Shown: positions 22,335 to 34,080 of the stretch, in pieces
Layout: the number at the start of each line of letters is the position of its first letter
Numbering within the stretch: position 1 is the first letter of the stretch
Assembly: GCF_011386835.1 (NCBI RefSeq)
Contig: NC_088799.1
Span: 71,505,302 to 71,569,301, forward strand
DNA length: 64,000 nucleotides
Direction of reading: 5' to 3'
DNA from: Chrysemys picta bellii
Taxonomy: Eukaryota > Chordata > Testudines > Emydidae
Translations under genes and position numbers: made by a program
The notes under the pieces: model-generated
The model's database searches: none
What the model was told of the DNA's origin: nothing
The model's input: the letters and a program-made list of their open reading frames with translations, nothing else

Positions 22335-24030
22335 AAATAACATAAAATGCAGCAATGGCTGAAGTGTTAAATGCCTTTTTTTGTTTGTTTTTGTCCAAAA
22401 GGCGGTGATTGGAGGACTAACCTAGTGAACATCAGTGTAAATGGGTTAGGATCTGAGGCTAAACTGGGAAAGAACAAGTTAAGAATTATTTAGACCAGTG
22501 AGATGTCTTCAGCTCGGCAGGGCTTGATGAAGTACATCCTAGAATACTTAAAGAACTGGCTGAATAGATCTCTGAGTCATTCGAAATTATCTTATGGAGG
22601 GCCCAGAGGACAGGAAAAGGGTAAATATAGTACCTATCTATAAAAAGGGGAATAAGAGCAACCTAGGGCATTACAGACCAGTCATCTTGACTTCAGTACT
22701 TGGAAAGATAATGAAGCAAACATTCAAACCATCAATTTGTAAGCATATAAAGATAATGTGATAAGTAACAGTCAGTATGGGTTTGCCAAGAACAAATCAT
22801 GTCAAACCAACCTAATATTCTTGTTTGACAGGGTAACAAGCCTGGTGGATGGGGGGAACCTGTAGATGTGATTTATCTCAACTTTAGTAAGGTTTGACTT
22901 TCTCACAAACCAACTAGGGAAACAGCCTACATGAACCTACTATAAGGTGGGTGCACAACTAGTTGGAAAACCTTAATCAGAGAGTAGATATCATTGTTTC
23001 ATTGTCAAGTTGGAAGGGTATATCAGGTGGGGTCCCACAGAAATCTGTACTGGGCATGATTCTATTAAATATCTTCCAAAAAGATTTGAATGATGGCATA
23101 GAGAGTATACTTATAAAGTTAGCTGATGAACCAAGCTGGGAGAGGGTTTCAAGTGCTTTGGAGGACAGGATTAGAATTTGAAATGATCTTGACAATCTGG
23201 AGGAATGTCTGAAATAGGATGAAATTCAGTATGGATAAATACCAAGTATTACACTTAGGAAGGAATAATCATTTGCATTAAGTGGGAAATCACCACCTAG
23301 GAAAAAGTACCCCTGAAAAGGATCTGGGGGTTTTAGTGGATCACAAACTAAGGGCTTGTCTACAGTGGCAATTTACAGCGCTGCAACTTTCTCGCTCAGA
23401 GGTGTGAGAAAACACCCCCCTGAGGGCAGCAAGTTTCAGCACTGTAAAGCGCCAGTATAGACAGCGTTGGGAGCCACGCCCCTTGTGGAGGTGGGTTTTT
23501 TTTCTTGTGTGGTTGCTGTGCCGTGGTACATTAAAGCGCTGCCATGGCAGTGCTTTAGCGTTGCCAGTGTAGACTAGCCCTAAATATGAGTCAACAGCGT
23601 AATACTGTTGCAAAAAAGCCAACATCATTCTGGGATGTATTAGCAGGAGTGCTGTAAGCAAGACACGAGACATAATTTTTCCACTCTATTCAGCACCGAT
23701 AAGTGCTGTGTGCACTTCTGGGCACCACACATCAGGAAAGATGTGGGCGAATTGGGAAAAGTCCATAGGAGAGCAACAAAAATGATTCAAAGTCTAGCAA
23801 ATGTCCTACAAGGAAAGACTGGGACAAAAACTTCCGAACTGTCAGTGTAGTTAGGCACTGGAACAGACTACCTAGGGAGGTTGTGGAATCTCTGTCACCA
23901 GAGGTTTTGAAGAACAGGTTAGACAATCACTGTTAGGGATGGTCTAGGTAATACTTAGTCCTGCCTCAGTGCAGGGGCCTATATGACCTAGTGAGGTCTC
24001 TTCCAGTTCTACTTTTCTATGATTCCATGT
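22335..24030 (+). pseudogene. CR1 type A, decayed ORF2 (interrupted)
   Basis: Nucleotide similarity to the intact CR1 at 41480-43952 runs from the 'gcagcaatggctgaagtgtt' block to the 'cctgcctcagtgcagggg...tctatgatt' tail. Recognisable pieces include 'ctatctataaaaaggggaat' and the GGVPQKSVLGMILLN stretch (22963-23181), in which the GVPQGSVLG motif is changed. The catalytic FADD site reads LADE, and stops and frameshifts are many. A 229-bp MITE splits it at 23352-23580, and a deletion near 23815-23830 removes much of the C-terminal coding part. Much older than the 41480 copy. Confidence 0.9.
23352..23580. mobile_element. PIF/Harbinger-like MITE nested in CR1
   Basis: The ends are GGGCTTGTCTACAGTGGCAA and TTGCCAGTGTAGACTAGCCC, pairing at 18 of 20 positions. 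The trinucleotide TAA lies on both sides (23349-23351 and 23581-23583). The related CR1 at 43279-43300 shows the empty site: one TAA in 'aagctaaatatgag' where this copy has the insertion. So ends, 3-bp TAA duplication and insertion are all seen directly. TWA duplications and GGG/CCC ends fit PIF/Harbinger. No coding capacity. Confidence 0.95.
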
Positions 24031-25154
24031 AGTAACATATTTCTAATTTGATGTGAACAATATAGGGCTGGATTCTCAGGTCCAGTTGAATTATACTCAG
24101 TGCAGGACCTGGCTGGATTGAAGGAAAGGGGAAGTTGGCTTTCTGCCACCTTTACAGCTTCCTGATCTTTGGGCTTAGTGTGGGCTGCTGTGGATTGCAT
24201 CCGGCTGCCTATGGCCCCCAGGGGCCACTCAGGCAGCTGGGAATTGCCAGAACACAGTTGTGCTCCAGCCATGCCCCCGTTCTTCCAGCCCCACTCCCTG
24301 AGCCAGAGTTAGGGAAGAGGGTGACAAGCAGCTACTACACTGGTTCCATACTCCCCAGCAATTCCCCAGTGCTGGTGGAAATTTCAGGAGACAGTTAAGT
24401 TGTCTTTCCAGCCCCTTTGTCCTGCCAATATAGTGCAAAGGGTCTGTGGAGGAGCCAAGGATCTAGCCCCTAATTTCCATGGTGAGACCCTATATTAGCA
24501 TTTTATGGGATTCTATTTATAAAGCCTTTAAGAAACTTATTTTTAAAGTAGCACTTTTGGCACTTAAGGGGTTATTTTAAAAGAGGCACATTGATCCGAG
24601 ATATAATATTTCTGCAAATTCAGTTTTATTTGTATTTAAATGTTCTGGGAAACTTGCAGCAGTATATAATGTTGGCCTTTCAGTTCAGGAGAAAATCTAA
24701 ATACTAAAAATAAAAATTTGGTTAGCATCACTGATGAGTTTTAATATCATTATCCCTGTTAGCTGATACTATTCAGTGATGAGCAATCTCTCCTGAGGTC
24801 CTTGTTCCAGAGAGGTCTTACTAGCTTCCTCATTGTGCTACCTGCCATCTTCCACAGGAAGGGTATTCACATGTATACTCTACAAACATTGGTCACATTT
24901 GCTTTGGCATGTTTGAGGCTTTTTCTACAAAAATAAGTCCTTGTCCCTCATGATAAAAGCGATGTAAACACTGGTTTTGCAGAATTGTAATTGTTACATT
25001 CACAGTCTCAACCTTGCAATTTATACTGCATGGGCAAGACCCCCTGGGCCTGTTCAGAGCCCCCTGGATTTAATGATCCATCCACTAAGAGTGAGTTGCA
25101 AGATTGGAGCCCAAGTAAAAATCGAACTTTGGATATTATTATTATAACTTTTCT
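24031..25154. other. Non-coding, nothing recognised
   Basis: No gene. Overlapping open frames around 24009-24438 on both strands show no domain. Confidence 0.4.
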
Positions 25155-25280
25155 ATAGCACTTTTCATCCACAGATCTCAAAGTGGATTACACAGGATAT
25201 AAGCATAATTATTCCCGTTTTACAGATGGGAAAGTTTAGACATAAGCAGAGAGGTGCCTTTCTCAAGACAGAGGTGATGC
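25155..25280 (-). repeat. MIR-like SINE fragment (reverse)
   Basis: Reverse MIR blocks: 'agcacttttcatccacagat', 'attattcccgttttacagat', 'gggaaagtttagac' and 'cagagaggtgcctt'. Diverged, no ends. Confidence 0.6.
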
Positions 25281-28200
25281 ATGGGGGGGAGGGGGAAAGA
25301 ATGCGAGGTCACATGTCCCCATAGATTTTCTGCTTGGCTTGTACCGAGCATGCTCACACGGACTGAGCATTCTCAGTAACATCTGCTGAAGCCTCTGCCT
25401 TCACTCTGTACCCCCTACCCCTCACTATCAGCAGGTACAGGTCATCTCTGCCTCAAGTTCATGCAGCAGGCTAGTGGCAGAGATGGGAATAATACTCGTG
25501 CCTCTGGAGTCACAGTGCTCTTGCATCTAAGCCATGTAACTGAAATTATTTCAGTAATAAATTCACACAGTTTACCTTTGTAATCAGTAAGAAAAAAATG
25601 AACAGCAGAAATCAAAGGACGCCCCCCAAGCAAAACAAACCTCTTCCCAAATTAAAATAAAACAAAAAAACTAAATCAACAAACAAAAATTTAAAAAACC
25701 CAGCAAACTCTTCCCAGTGATTTTTAGCTTCCACTATTATTGATCTGGACTTCAATGGGATTTTTAACTTGGTACAAACTGCAGGATTTGGTGTAATATT
25801 AAATATGTTTTTAATCTGTGGACATTTTAATGTGTATCAATAGATAGATCCATTTGGTGTGTGTGAGTGAATTTTTTCAGTGTCTCAAGGGATGATCCTG
25901 CATGTCAAGTTGATGAGTTTTGTGTGTAAAAGAAATGAAGGCTTGAAAGGATAAGGGTTTCCAAAACAATGCCTTGCTATTTTTAATTGTCCCTATCAAG
26001 AATGTAGGGGGAACAGTGTATTTGTACGTCAATATATTCCTATTGGCATTGCCTTCAGCTTGTGTGGAATGTTGTTAACGTTAGAACATAAGTTCTTGCT
26101 TAATAAAGTCTTCTGAAGTATAACTACTTAAGATACAGATAGATGTAACTATAGATACATAAACACATTTACAGATACCTATTTACTTGTAAATAATTCC
26201 AATGAAAAGTAAGTTTAAAAACTACACAAAATTCTGTTATTTCTAGTGTGAATTAGTAACATGCATCACTTGCTTAGGGTCCAGGATATTGAAAAACGTA
26301 ATGTGATATCGAAACAGACAAATAGGCAGGAATGATGTCAGAACTAAACAACCCTGGAATCAAAGAATTTATCAAGTTAAGTTACATATTTATCAGCAAG
26401 TGAGGTGTGAAGACTTGGTTGATTGATTTGAACATTAACTTCAAAATGTGTTGCTTATTTCCAGCCAGAGGCCCATGGAGTGTCATTTTATAATACACTG
26501 AGTTGCCAAAGCAGTGTGCCCGCCTAATCCAACTGCTCTAAACACAGAGCATGAGCCAGTGACTATTGCATAACTGTTGGAAAGTCCTTCAAACGTGACT
26601 AAAAAGACTACTTGAAAGGAAAACTTGGGATGGGTCAAAACCATGGAGTTGAGGGGGTAAGGGGGAATTGGTAACAGCCTTCTGGGGTTCAGAAAGCTGG
26701 TGTGTATTCATGAACTTTTCGCTAGTTGAATTCAAATCCATGCTTGTTCCAAGGGCAATTCATTCATTTATTTTCCAGCTAAATGGCTGTCTGTGCTGTG
26801 AATTATGTATAAAGCCGACCTCTGGTGAGACAGGTTTGAACACTATATATATGCTGTAGATGTGGTGTATATTATGGGCCATAGCTTCTGGCATGGCCAA
26901 AAAGCACATGGTGCAGGTCAGGGGGTGGTGTGCAAAGGAGGTTTAAAGCTCTCTTTTGCACTCCCATAACCTTAGTTCCTCCTGTATCACATTAGAGCAG
27001 CATGAGAGCTGCTGTAACATACAGTATACCAGCTTTTAATGGTTATAAGTGGACAAAATCACAGCCCAAGGTCAGGGTGGTATATAGATATTGTGATCGT
27101 GTTCCCTTTTCTTTACCCCCACCGCCTTTCTGCATCTATGCTGCAAGGTGGATATGTGGTGGTCAAACCTTTATGTTGGGTCTGTGCCACTGAAGGATCA
27201 GCCTTGCGGTGAGATTCTGCCTGGGCCGGGTATGCTGGATTTGGTTGATACAGAATGGCACGTCACCTGAAGAACAAGTGCTACGTTTTTTCATTAGATG
27301 TTTTCTTCCTCCCTTTCTCTGCTCCTCTTTTCCTTTTTTTGCCATCTCTGAGTTGCTTTTTATTCTCTCCTCCTCTGTGCTCCAGTTTTCACCCTATTAT
27401 TTATTAGACTTTTCCCCTTTTGTCCTTTTGTTCACATTCTCCCATAAGTGGGATGTGACTATAATAATGGTTGAGTCTGAGTGACTCTTTGGAACACACA
27501 GTGTTCAAGCAGGTTGGAAATCAGGGACAATAAATTCAGAGGGTTCCTGAGTATTCTTTCAAATGCCTCTGCAGTTGCAATGAATTCCCAGCCACTGGGC
27601 ACCCCAAGTGTCTTGTATCCTCGGAGTCCTGTCTTGAGGCAATTGGCTCTGCAGCAGCTGCCATTTTTCTTTCACTGACCAAAATGGGAGCTATTGAAAG
27701 CTATATGGAACCTCACCCACAGAGGTTGGCCAGGGCCTGCAAATCAAAGTATTCTGTTAATCACTTAGTCTTATCCCTCTCAGTGCTGAGTACCAGTAGC
27801 AATCCGATCTTTGTGCTCTTCTGTGCAATTTCTGTTGTCCCTTTCACATTGAGGGACTGCCTCTCTGTCTTGAGATGGAGAGGGGAACGTAGCTGCCTGA
27901 CACATGCTGTTCACTGCGGTAAGGATGCTGTAGGGAGATGACATGAGGCCTTCACTGTAGTCAAGTGCTTGGTCACTTTAGTGAGAAGTGTGGAAAACAG
28001 TTACTACTTCTGTCTTGTATGACAAGGAGTTGACAGCACCTCTTTTCTCAAAGGTAGTGATGTAGGATGGGGTGAGAGGCTTCTGAGCTGTAAAAAGCTC
28101 ACTTGTATCTTGCTCACATATGTAGATGTATTGGCTGCTAGCTGAAAGGTGGTTTGGGATAATTCCTACATAATGTTTCAGATTAGGCACAGAGCCTTAT

Positions 28201-28478
28201 TGACGTATCTAGGCCTTGCTTTTCAGAGCACCCGTGACTCCATCTGAGGTCAATGGGAACTGCATATTCTCATTGCCTCTGAAAATCAGGCCAAAGATAT
28301 ATTGTAGATGAGGGAAATGTTCAATTAACAGCTACAGCACTGAGAAAACCACAGGAACAAGCTGACTAGGGAACAAGGGGCTGAGATGGTTCTGAAGGAT
28401 GAACACTGAGTTGTGAGCTATAGTGCTGCATTTACCATTGAATTCATCCTTGCTGATGAGGAAAATAACAGGTGCTAT
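25281..28478. other. Non-coding; weak hairpin repeat near 28215-28295
   Basis: About 3.2 kb with no gene I can support. Pyrimidine-rich sequence at 27290-27440 produces spurious open frames. At 28222-28295 'ttttcagagcacccgtgact...gaggtcaatgggaa...gcctctgaaaatcaggcc' is a decayed inverted-repeat element of a type common in reptiles and birds. Confidence 0.4.
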
Positions 28479-28596
28479 GGGCCAACATTTTCAGACTTGG
28501 GTTCCTAAAGTTAGGAACCTAAATCCACATTTAGGCACCTCTGCAGCTGACATGGGCTTCAATAGGAGTTGGTTCTCAACATCTGAAAACCTGGCC
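28479..28596. mobile_element. Short hairpin MITE (GGCC..TTTTCAGA ends)
   Basis: The arms GGGCCAACATTTTCAGA and TCTGAAAACCTGGCC pair with two differences. Inside lies a second palindrome-like part ('ttcctaaagttaggaa'). It resembles the 3459-3596 unit in design. No target duplication is obvious. Confidence 0.6.
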
Positions 28597-28700
28597 TTTT
28601 CTGTAGGTGTCTAATTATTACTTTTTTTGCCCAATTTCAAAGATATTGGTCTATAAAAATATACCTTTTGTGTGCAAATACAAATTAGGACAGAATTTCC

Positions 28701-28725
28701 TGTGTGTGTGTGTGTGTGTGTGTGT
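28701..28725. repeat. (TG)n microsatellite
   Basis: Twelve uninterrupted TG units. Confidence 0.95.
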
Positions 28726-30034
28726 CTAACAAAGAAAGAACAACCCACACTTGCAGTCAAAAGATTTCCTGATTGCTCAAATGACTGGAAGAAGCAAGTG
28801 CTGTGTATGGTTTGAATAAATGATCACAGGAAGACAGGACAAAATTGTAAATGAGTCTGGAAGGGGAATGGATTTGCCTCAGATGACAACTCTTCATTCC
28901 CATTCCTGGACGGAGAAGAGTGTTACCTGCCATAGAGAGAATGATGTGAAGAAAGGTAGAGTGGGGGGAGTTCCTGTACTGTCTGTGCTGACTAAGCTCC
29001 TGCAAGATTCTGGGCACCTCCTGAGAGTGCTCTCAACTTCCACCAAGGTCTGTAGCAGATGAGGGCACTCGGGACCTTCCAGGATTGTGTCCTGAGTGAA
29101 AAGAACCAAACAGATGGAAAGTTGGTTATGTTCTGCTTTCTCTTGCAATTACACAGTGTAACAAGTTGCTAGGATCCTTATGACCATTTCCTATTTGAGT
29201 ACGCTACATTTGTAATGTTTTTATACTAAGAAAAGTGGTTTCAACTACGCTGCCTCCTCTCTTCTTTCCCTCAGTTGAATTTATATTAGGTGTCGGTATA
29301 ACAATGTTATTGGTGTGTAAAAATGCAAATAGGGGTTGATTCACATGTGAAATTGTTTTGAAAAAAGGATGGGGGTGAGCTGAAGTTGGATCATGCATTT
29401 ATATTTTATTTAAAAAAAAAGACTATTTTCTGTACTGTGACACTAGGCACAGGAACTAAGGACAGGGAGACTTTCTCCTGTGCTTTCAAGGTTCCCTTTG
29501 CTGGTGTCCAGGCAGCGAGAAGGAAGAGGAAGCAGCCTAACTTAGAAGTTGGAGGGATGATGAGGCAGTGACTGAGACAAGAGTTGGGAGGTTGGGACTT
29601 GGGGTGGACTACTAGGGCTGGGACAAGAAGCTGAGGGGAGACTGGGTAGTGGGAGAGGCTAAGATGAAGCTCCAAAGGAAGGGAGACAAGGGCAGAAGGG
29701 TGTGTAACTACTAGAGCACACTCCCTTACGACCTGGAATACAACCTGAGATTCCTGTCTCAGAATTTCTCTGCTGCCAGCAAATAGCTAGTCAAGTCACT
29801 TAAACTTTTCACAGATGGCACTAAGTGTGTGTTACTTATTTGTCAGATGTCTGACTTAGAATGGTGCAGTCTGATTTTCAGAAGTGCTGAGCACTCACAG
29901 CTGCAACTGAAGTCAGTGGGAGCTGTGCTTTGAATATATGAAATGTTATGTAGTGCTATGTTCTCTGGAAAAAATCAGGTCATTGGCATCTTAAATTGGG
30001 CTGCCAAAATCAGTGTACACTTTTGATGTTAATG
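28726..30034. other. Non-coding, nothing recognised
   Basis: No gene. At 29870-29935 a decayed 'gattttcagaagtgctgagc' hairpin-type repeat is suggested but not bounded. Confidence 0.4.
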
Positions 30035-30150
30035 TCTGTGTCAGTTCTCCATCCATAAAATGGACATAAGACACTCTTATTTCACAGGGGATGTTGTGAT
30101 AGAATCATTGTTTGTGAAGGACTCAGAGGAAATGAATAATTCTGTACTCA
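30035..30150 (+). repeat. MIR-like SINE fragment
   Basis: Forward MIR/CORE-SINE blocks: 'tcagttctccatccataaaa', 'tggacataag' and 'cacaggggatgttgtgatag'. Diverged. Confidence 0.6.
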
Positions 30151-33100
30151 GAGATGGGATTGAATAGTGTGCTTTAAATAAAGCATGGAAGCATACATTG
30201 AACAAGGGTGATAAAAGGAAGTACTGGATAGCTGCTCCTTCAGTGAGCATTGTCTATCCCGTGCACTGATTGAGGCAATCAGTCTTGCAATACATCACCT
30301 TGTATAAGTCAGTGTAGGAACCGAGCGAGATTCTCATCATATCCGCTTTGATAGCCACTATCTTACACTGTTAAAACACAAATAAGTTAACCTTCAATCC
30401 TAGTTAAACCAAACCAATAAGACCTCTACACAGGGAACCTGGCAAGAACATTTTTTACATTGTGTAATAAATTGGGATATTTTCAAAATGAAAGATCACC
30501 TGATAGGCAATCAAATGTCAGCTGAAGTTTTTATGTGAAACCTGAACATAAATAGTATTTTGATGCTCTTTGATAGAGCACCATATTACAGGAAACTAAA
30601 TGTCAACATGCTGGAGCCACTCTCCCCCTTTGCTTTCATGTAATGCAGGCCAAAGCATTTGTCCTCAGAGGAGTTGAATATTAAGGATTATTCATAATCT
30701 ATGTGGAACTTCTGGGAAACAGTGCCTCCTCTCCCACTCACCCACCAAAAATTCTGAAATAAAAAACCCACCCAAGATAAAGATCCGAGATCAATATGTG
30801 TTTTACTGTGATAACTTCCAGAGATGAATGTATATAAAATATTCGTACACAAGTATATAATGAGCTAAATGAGAGCCTGTTGAATATGGTAAGTAATTAA
30901 TTTCCAACCCCTCTGCAATTTTTTTAATTGTTGGGAAGACAGAACACCTCAACACAATGAGGCTGTTGTTGTTATGGCACCATGAAGAAGCAGGAGAAGG
31001 AAGAAATGCCTTGAGGTATGTGAGGAGAAGCAGGAAGATTTCTTCTAATAAAGGGCCAGAATCATATTTCTTTACTCACACAGAGTTGTACCTCATTCTC
31101 TGAACGGTCCTATTATTTTCAGGCTACAATACACCTGAACAGGGGTATCGGAGTATGGCCTCGAGGGCTGGTTATTCCTTTATCTGGGTTGAATTTTCTC
31201 AAGGCAATGCTTTCTTACAGAAAAAACAACAAAACCCCCATGCTGACTAACAGGCAGACAGTGATGTACGCAGCAAGAAGCATTAGGTAGGCTGAGCTGT
31301 AGTAGTTTGGTCAGTCCTTGGCTTTACAGCATTGTAACTAGGCAGGCAGTGTAACAGTAGAATGGTTGCTTAGCAAGCTTCAAAAACCCAGCAAAGGATA
31401 TTAACAAGATGCACTTTCTGACTTTTGAAGAAAATAGAGTTAAATAATTTTAACAAATACAGAGCTCTCCCTTCAAGTGGGACCAAAAGTGTGATGGTTT
31501 TTTGTTGTTTGTTTATTTTGTGCAGCCCTGTCTGCCAATGTATCGTTATGAAAATCTTAGTCATATGTGCAATGAATCTAATCCAGAGCTCACTGTTATT
31601 GATGGGAATCTTTCTATTGATTTCAATGGGCCTTGAGTCAGGTCATATGAGATTAAGGCAATAAACCTGCCAAATTATCAAAAAAGGGGAAGACGGGGGA
31701 GCAGAGTTCCAGATGCATTCTGTTTTCACATTTGCCATGATTTCAGTGCTGATTGGGTGATAGTGTATTTAAACCATTTACACATGCAATCACCTGATTT
31801 TCACATGCATTTGTAGGCAAGGAAACTCATTGAACTTTAGGTCTTGGGGACTGAAAACTTTATCCTGAGTGTCCACAGGACAATCAAAAGACTGAGAAGA
31901 ACTGGTGAAAAAAAGAGGAAAAAAAACATAATATTTAATACTTCATATTTCTGTAAATGGCAAAGTAACACCAAAAATAAATGAGCCATAAAAAACCAAA
32001 TGGCCTGTAATAGGTATGAAGACCAAAGCATATTTTTTTTCTTGAAAAACATTGGAAAAAATCTGATAAAAGGTCAGATTTCTCCCAACTACTATCAGAC
32101 AAGGAAGTAAGGGGGGTTGATGTCCCACTTAGGCCAAATGTATGCAGAGAATGTGCTATAAATAAGTGGCCATGTGTTCTGATAAGAAGACATAACACAA
32201 TATGGTTTCACAAATTTAAAGGGGAAAAGTGCTATTTTAGGGACATCTGATTGGTTTCCCATGTGAGATCTTGTACATTGTAAGCAGATCAGCTTTCTTT
32301 TAAAAGAATTTACTGGATACTTTTAAAGACCTGAATAATCCATTTCCTGTCCTCTCTGCTCCCCTGCCTGTAAAACAAAACAAGAAATCTTAGTCTCTTT
32401 TTATTGAAAAGTGTCATTTTGAAGGCTGATAGTCACAAATTTAACCAATTTCTTCTCCTCCACACCACACACCGCTTATATTTGTTTGCAAAGTCCATAT
32501 AATTCTAGTACAGCATGCTATTCTTCAAAGCAAATGGTTCATAGCCATCAGCCCAGTACCCAGGGAGACCCTTTCAATAACATGTGTGTACATGTCAGAG
32601 GAAAACAATTTTGAAGAAAACAGATTTCAGAGGTAACCCTCCCAGGGACTGTTATATTGAGTGAGTGGCAAATCCATTAATAGACTGGAGGGAGCCACCA
32701 GAGTTCCCAATTTAGTGGAAATGCATCGTTTCCAATATGCTAGCAGGCAAGCTGTGAAGAACCGAGGCAAGGGGACTCTGTACATCCCTGCCTGCTGCAG
32801 ACATCACTTCCATTGCCATTCTCCACAGAGAGAAGAGTGTGGTGAAGTTTAGTGAATAGTTAATGAACTGTGATATGAACTATAATGAGCTATATAAGTG
32901 CTATGCAATATTATTTTTTCCTGACCTACATGCAAGTATATATAGGAAATGTACCTCTTCCATTACTGTACAGGTGGGAATATGAGGCACGTCCTTTTCT
33001 TTTTTTATGCTCTCATGCAAAATCATAGATAACTTTATCAAGAAGCCAGTGTTTTACACTCTTTTTGCAAATATACATTTAAATGAAAATGAGGTCTGTC

Positions 33101-33502
33101 TGATGGACTTCCACACACCCTTTCCTTTAAGTCTTTTGGAGTGATGCCTGCTGAAATCAATCAGACTATATGTATGTGAATTTTAATGTGTTTAGGGCAT
33201 TTGAAGGTAAATCTGTTTTCTATTACTCCCTGGTTTAGAAATTCTAGCCGAGATGTTGCTAGATGGATTGCTGGTTCATATTTTACTAAAAACTGCATTA
33301 CTTCTAAATAAAAGGAGAAAAAAGACCTCTGCATTTAAATAATCACAAGAGGCCAGAAATGTACAGTTTAAGTCTGAAATTCTATCTAGATCATGCTCTG
33401 TTGTGGGTACAGGACCAGTTCCCACTTTCCTTACTTGCACCACTTCACTGGGAGTTTGGAGTGCTGCATTTAACCCATTTAAATACCTCCAGAGAGAACT
33501 TA
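30151..33502. other. Non-coding, nothing recognised
   Basis: About 3.3 kb of AT-rich DNA with no supportable gene or bounded repeat. Confidence 0.4.
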
Positions 33503-33806
33503 GGGTACATCTACATTTGAGCTGGGTTGTGTCATTGCCAGCTCACGCAGACATAGCCACTCTGGCTCTGTTCAAGCTAGCACGCAACAAATAGGAGTGT
33601 AGCCGAGGTAGCATAGGTGGTAGCTCAGATTAGCTGCCTGAGTCCATACCTGTGGAATCTGTGTGGGTATGTACTCTAGGCAATTAGCCCAAGCCACTGC
33701 CCATTCTACCCCAGGTACTCTGCTATTTTTAGTGTGCTAGCTCGACTAGCTGAAATGTCTATGTGAACTGGAAATCATACACCCCAATTCCAATGTAGAT
33801 GCACCC
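33503..33806. mobile_element. MITE with GGGTACATCTACATT ends
   Basis: A 304-bp unit has inverted ends: GGGTACATCTACATTTGAG at the left and TCCAATGTAGATGCACCC at the right, with most positions pairing. Left flank TTA, right flank ACT, so no clean target duplication remains. The GGG...CCC ends and the 'tctaca' motif resemble the TAA-flanked MITE at 23352. No coding capacity. Confidence 0.7.
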
Positions 33807-33943
33807 ACTGTGAGACAAATAACTTATTTTCCACCTTTTTATTGTTGCTTTTTCCTGGTTATGGTGATACAATGCTGGGTTAAAGGAAAGGCAGACCTTG
33901 CACGTACATAGTGGTGTCATCTCTGTGTCAACATGTTTCAATA

Positions 33944-34070
33944 CGATAAGGATCATTTCCCCCCATTTCACAAATGAGGAAATGAGGCAAGGAGAAACCG
34001 TAAGTGACTTGCCTGAGCCTGTAAACTGCATCGCCTAGGTCTCAGTCCGGTGCCCCAATCATTAAACCAT
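33944..34070 (-). repeat. MIR-like SINE fragment (reverse)
   Basis: Reverse MIR blocks: 'atttcacaaatgaggaaatg', 'aggcaaggag', 'taagtgacttgcctgagcct' and 'cctaggtctcagtc'. Confidence 0.65.
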
Positions 34071-34080
34071 CTTTCTTCCA

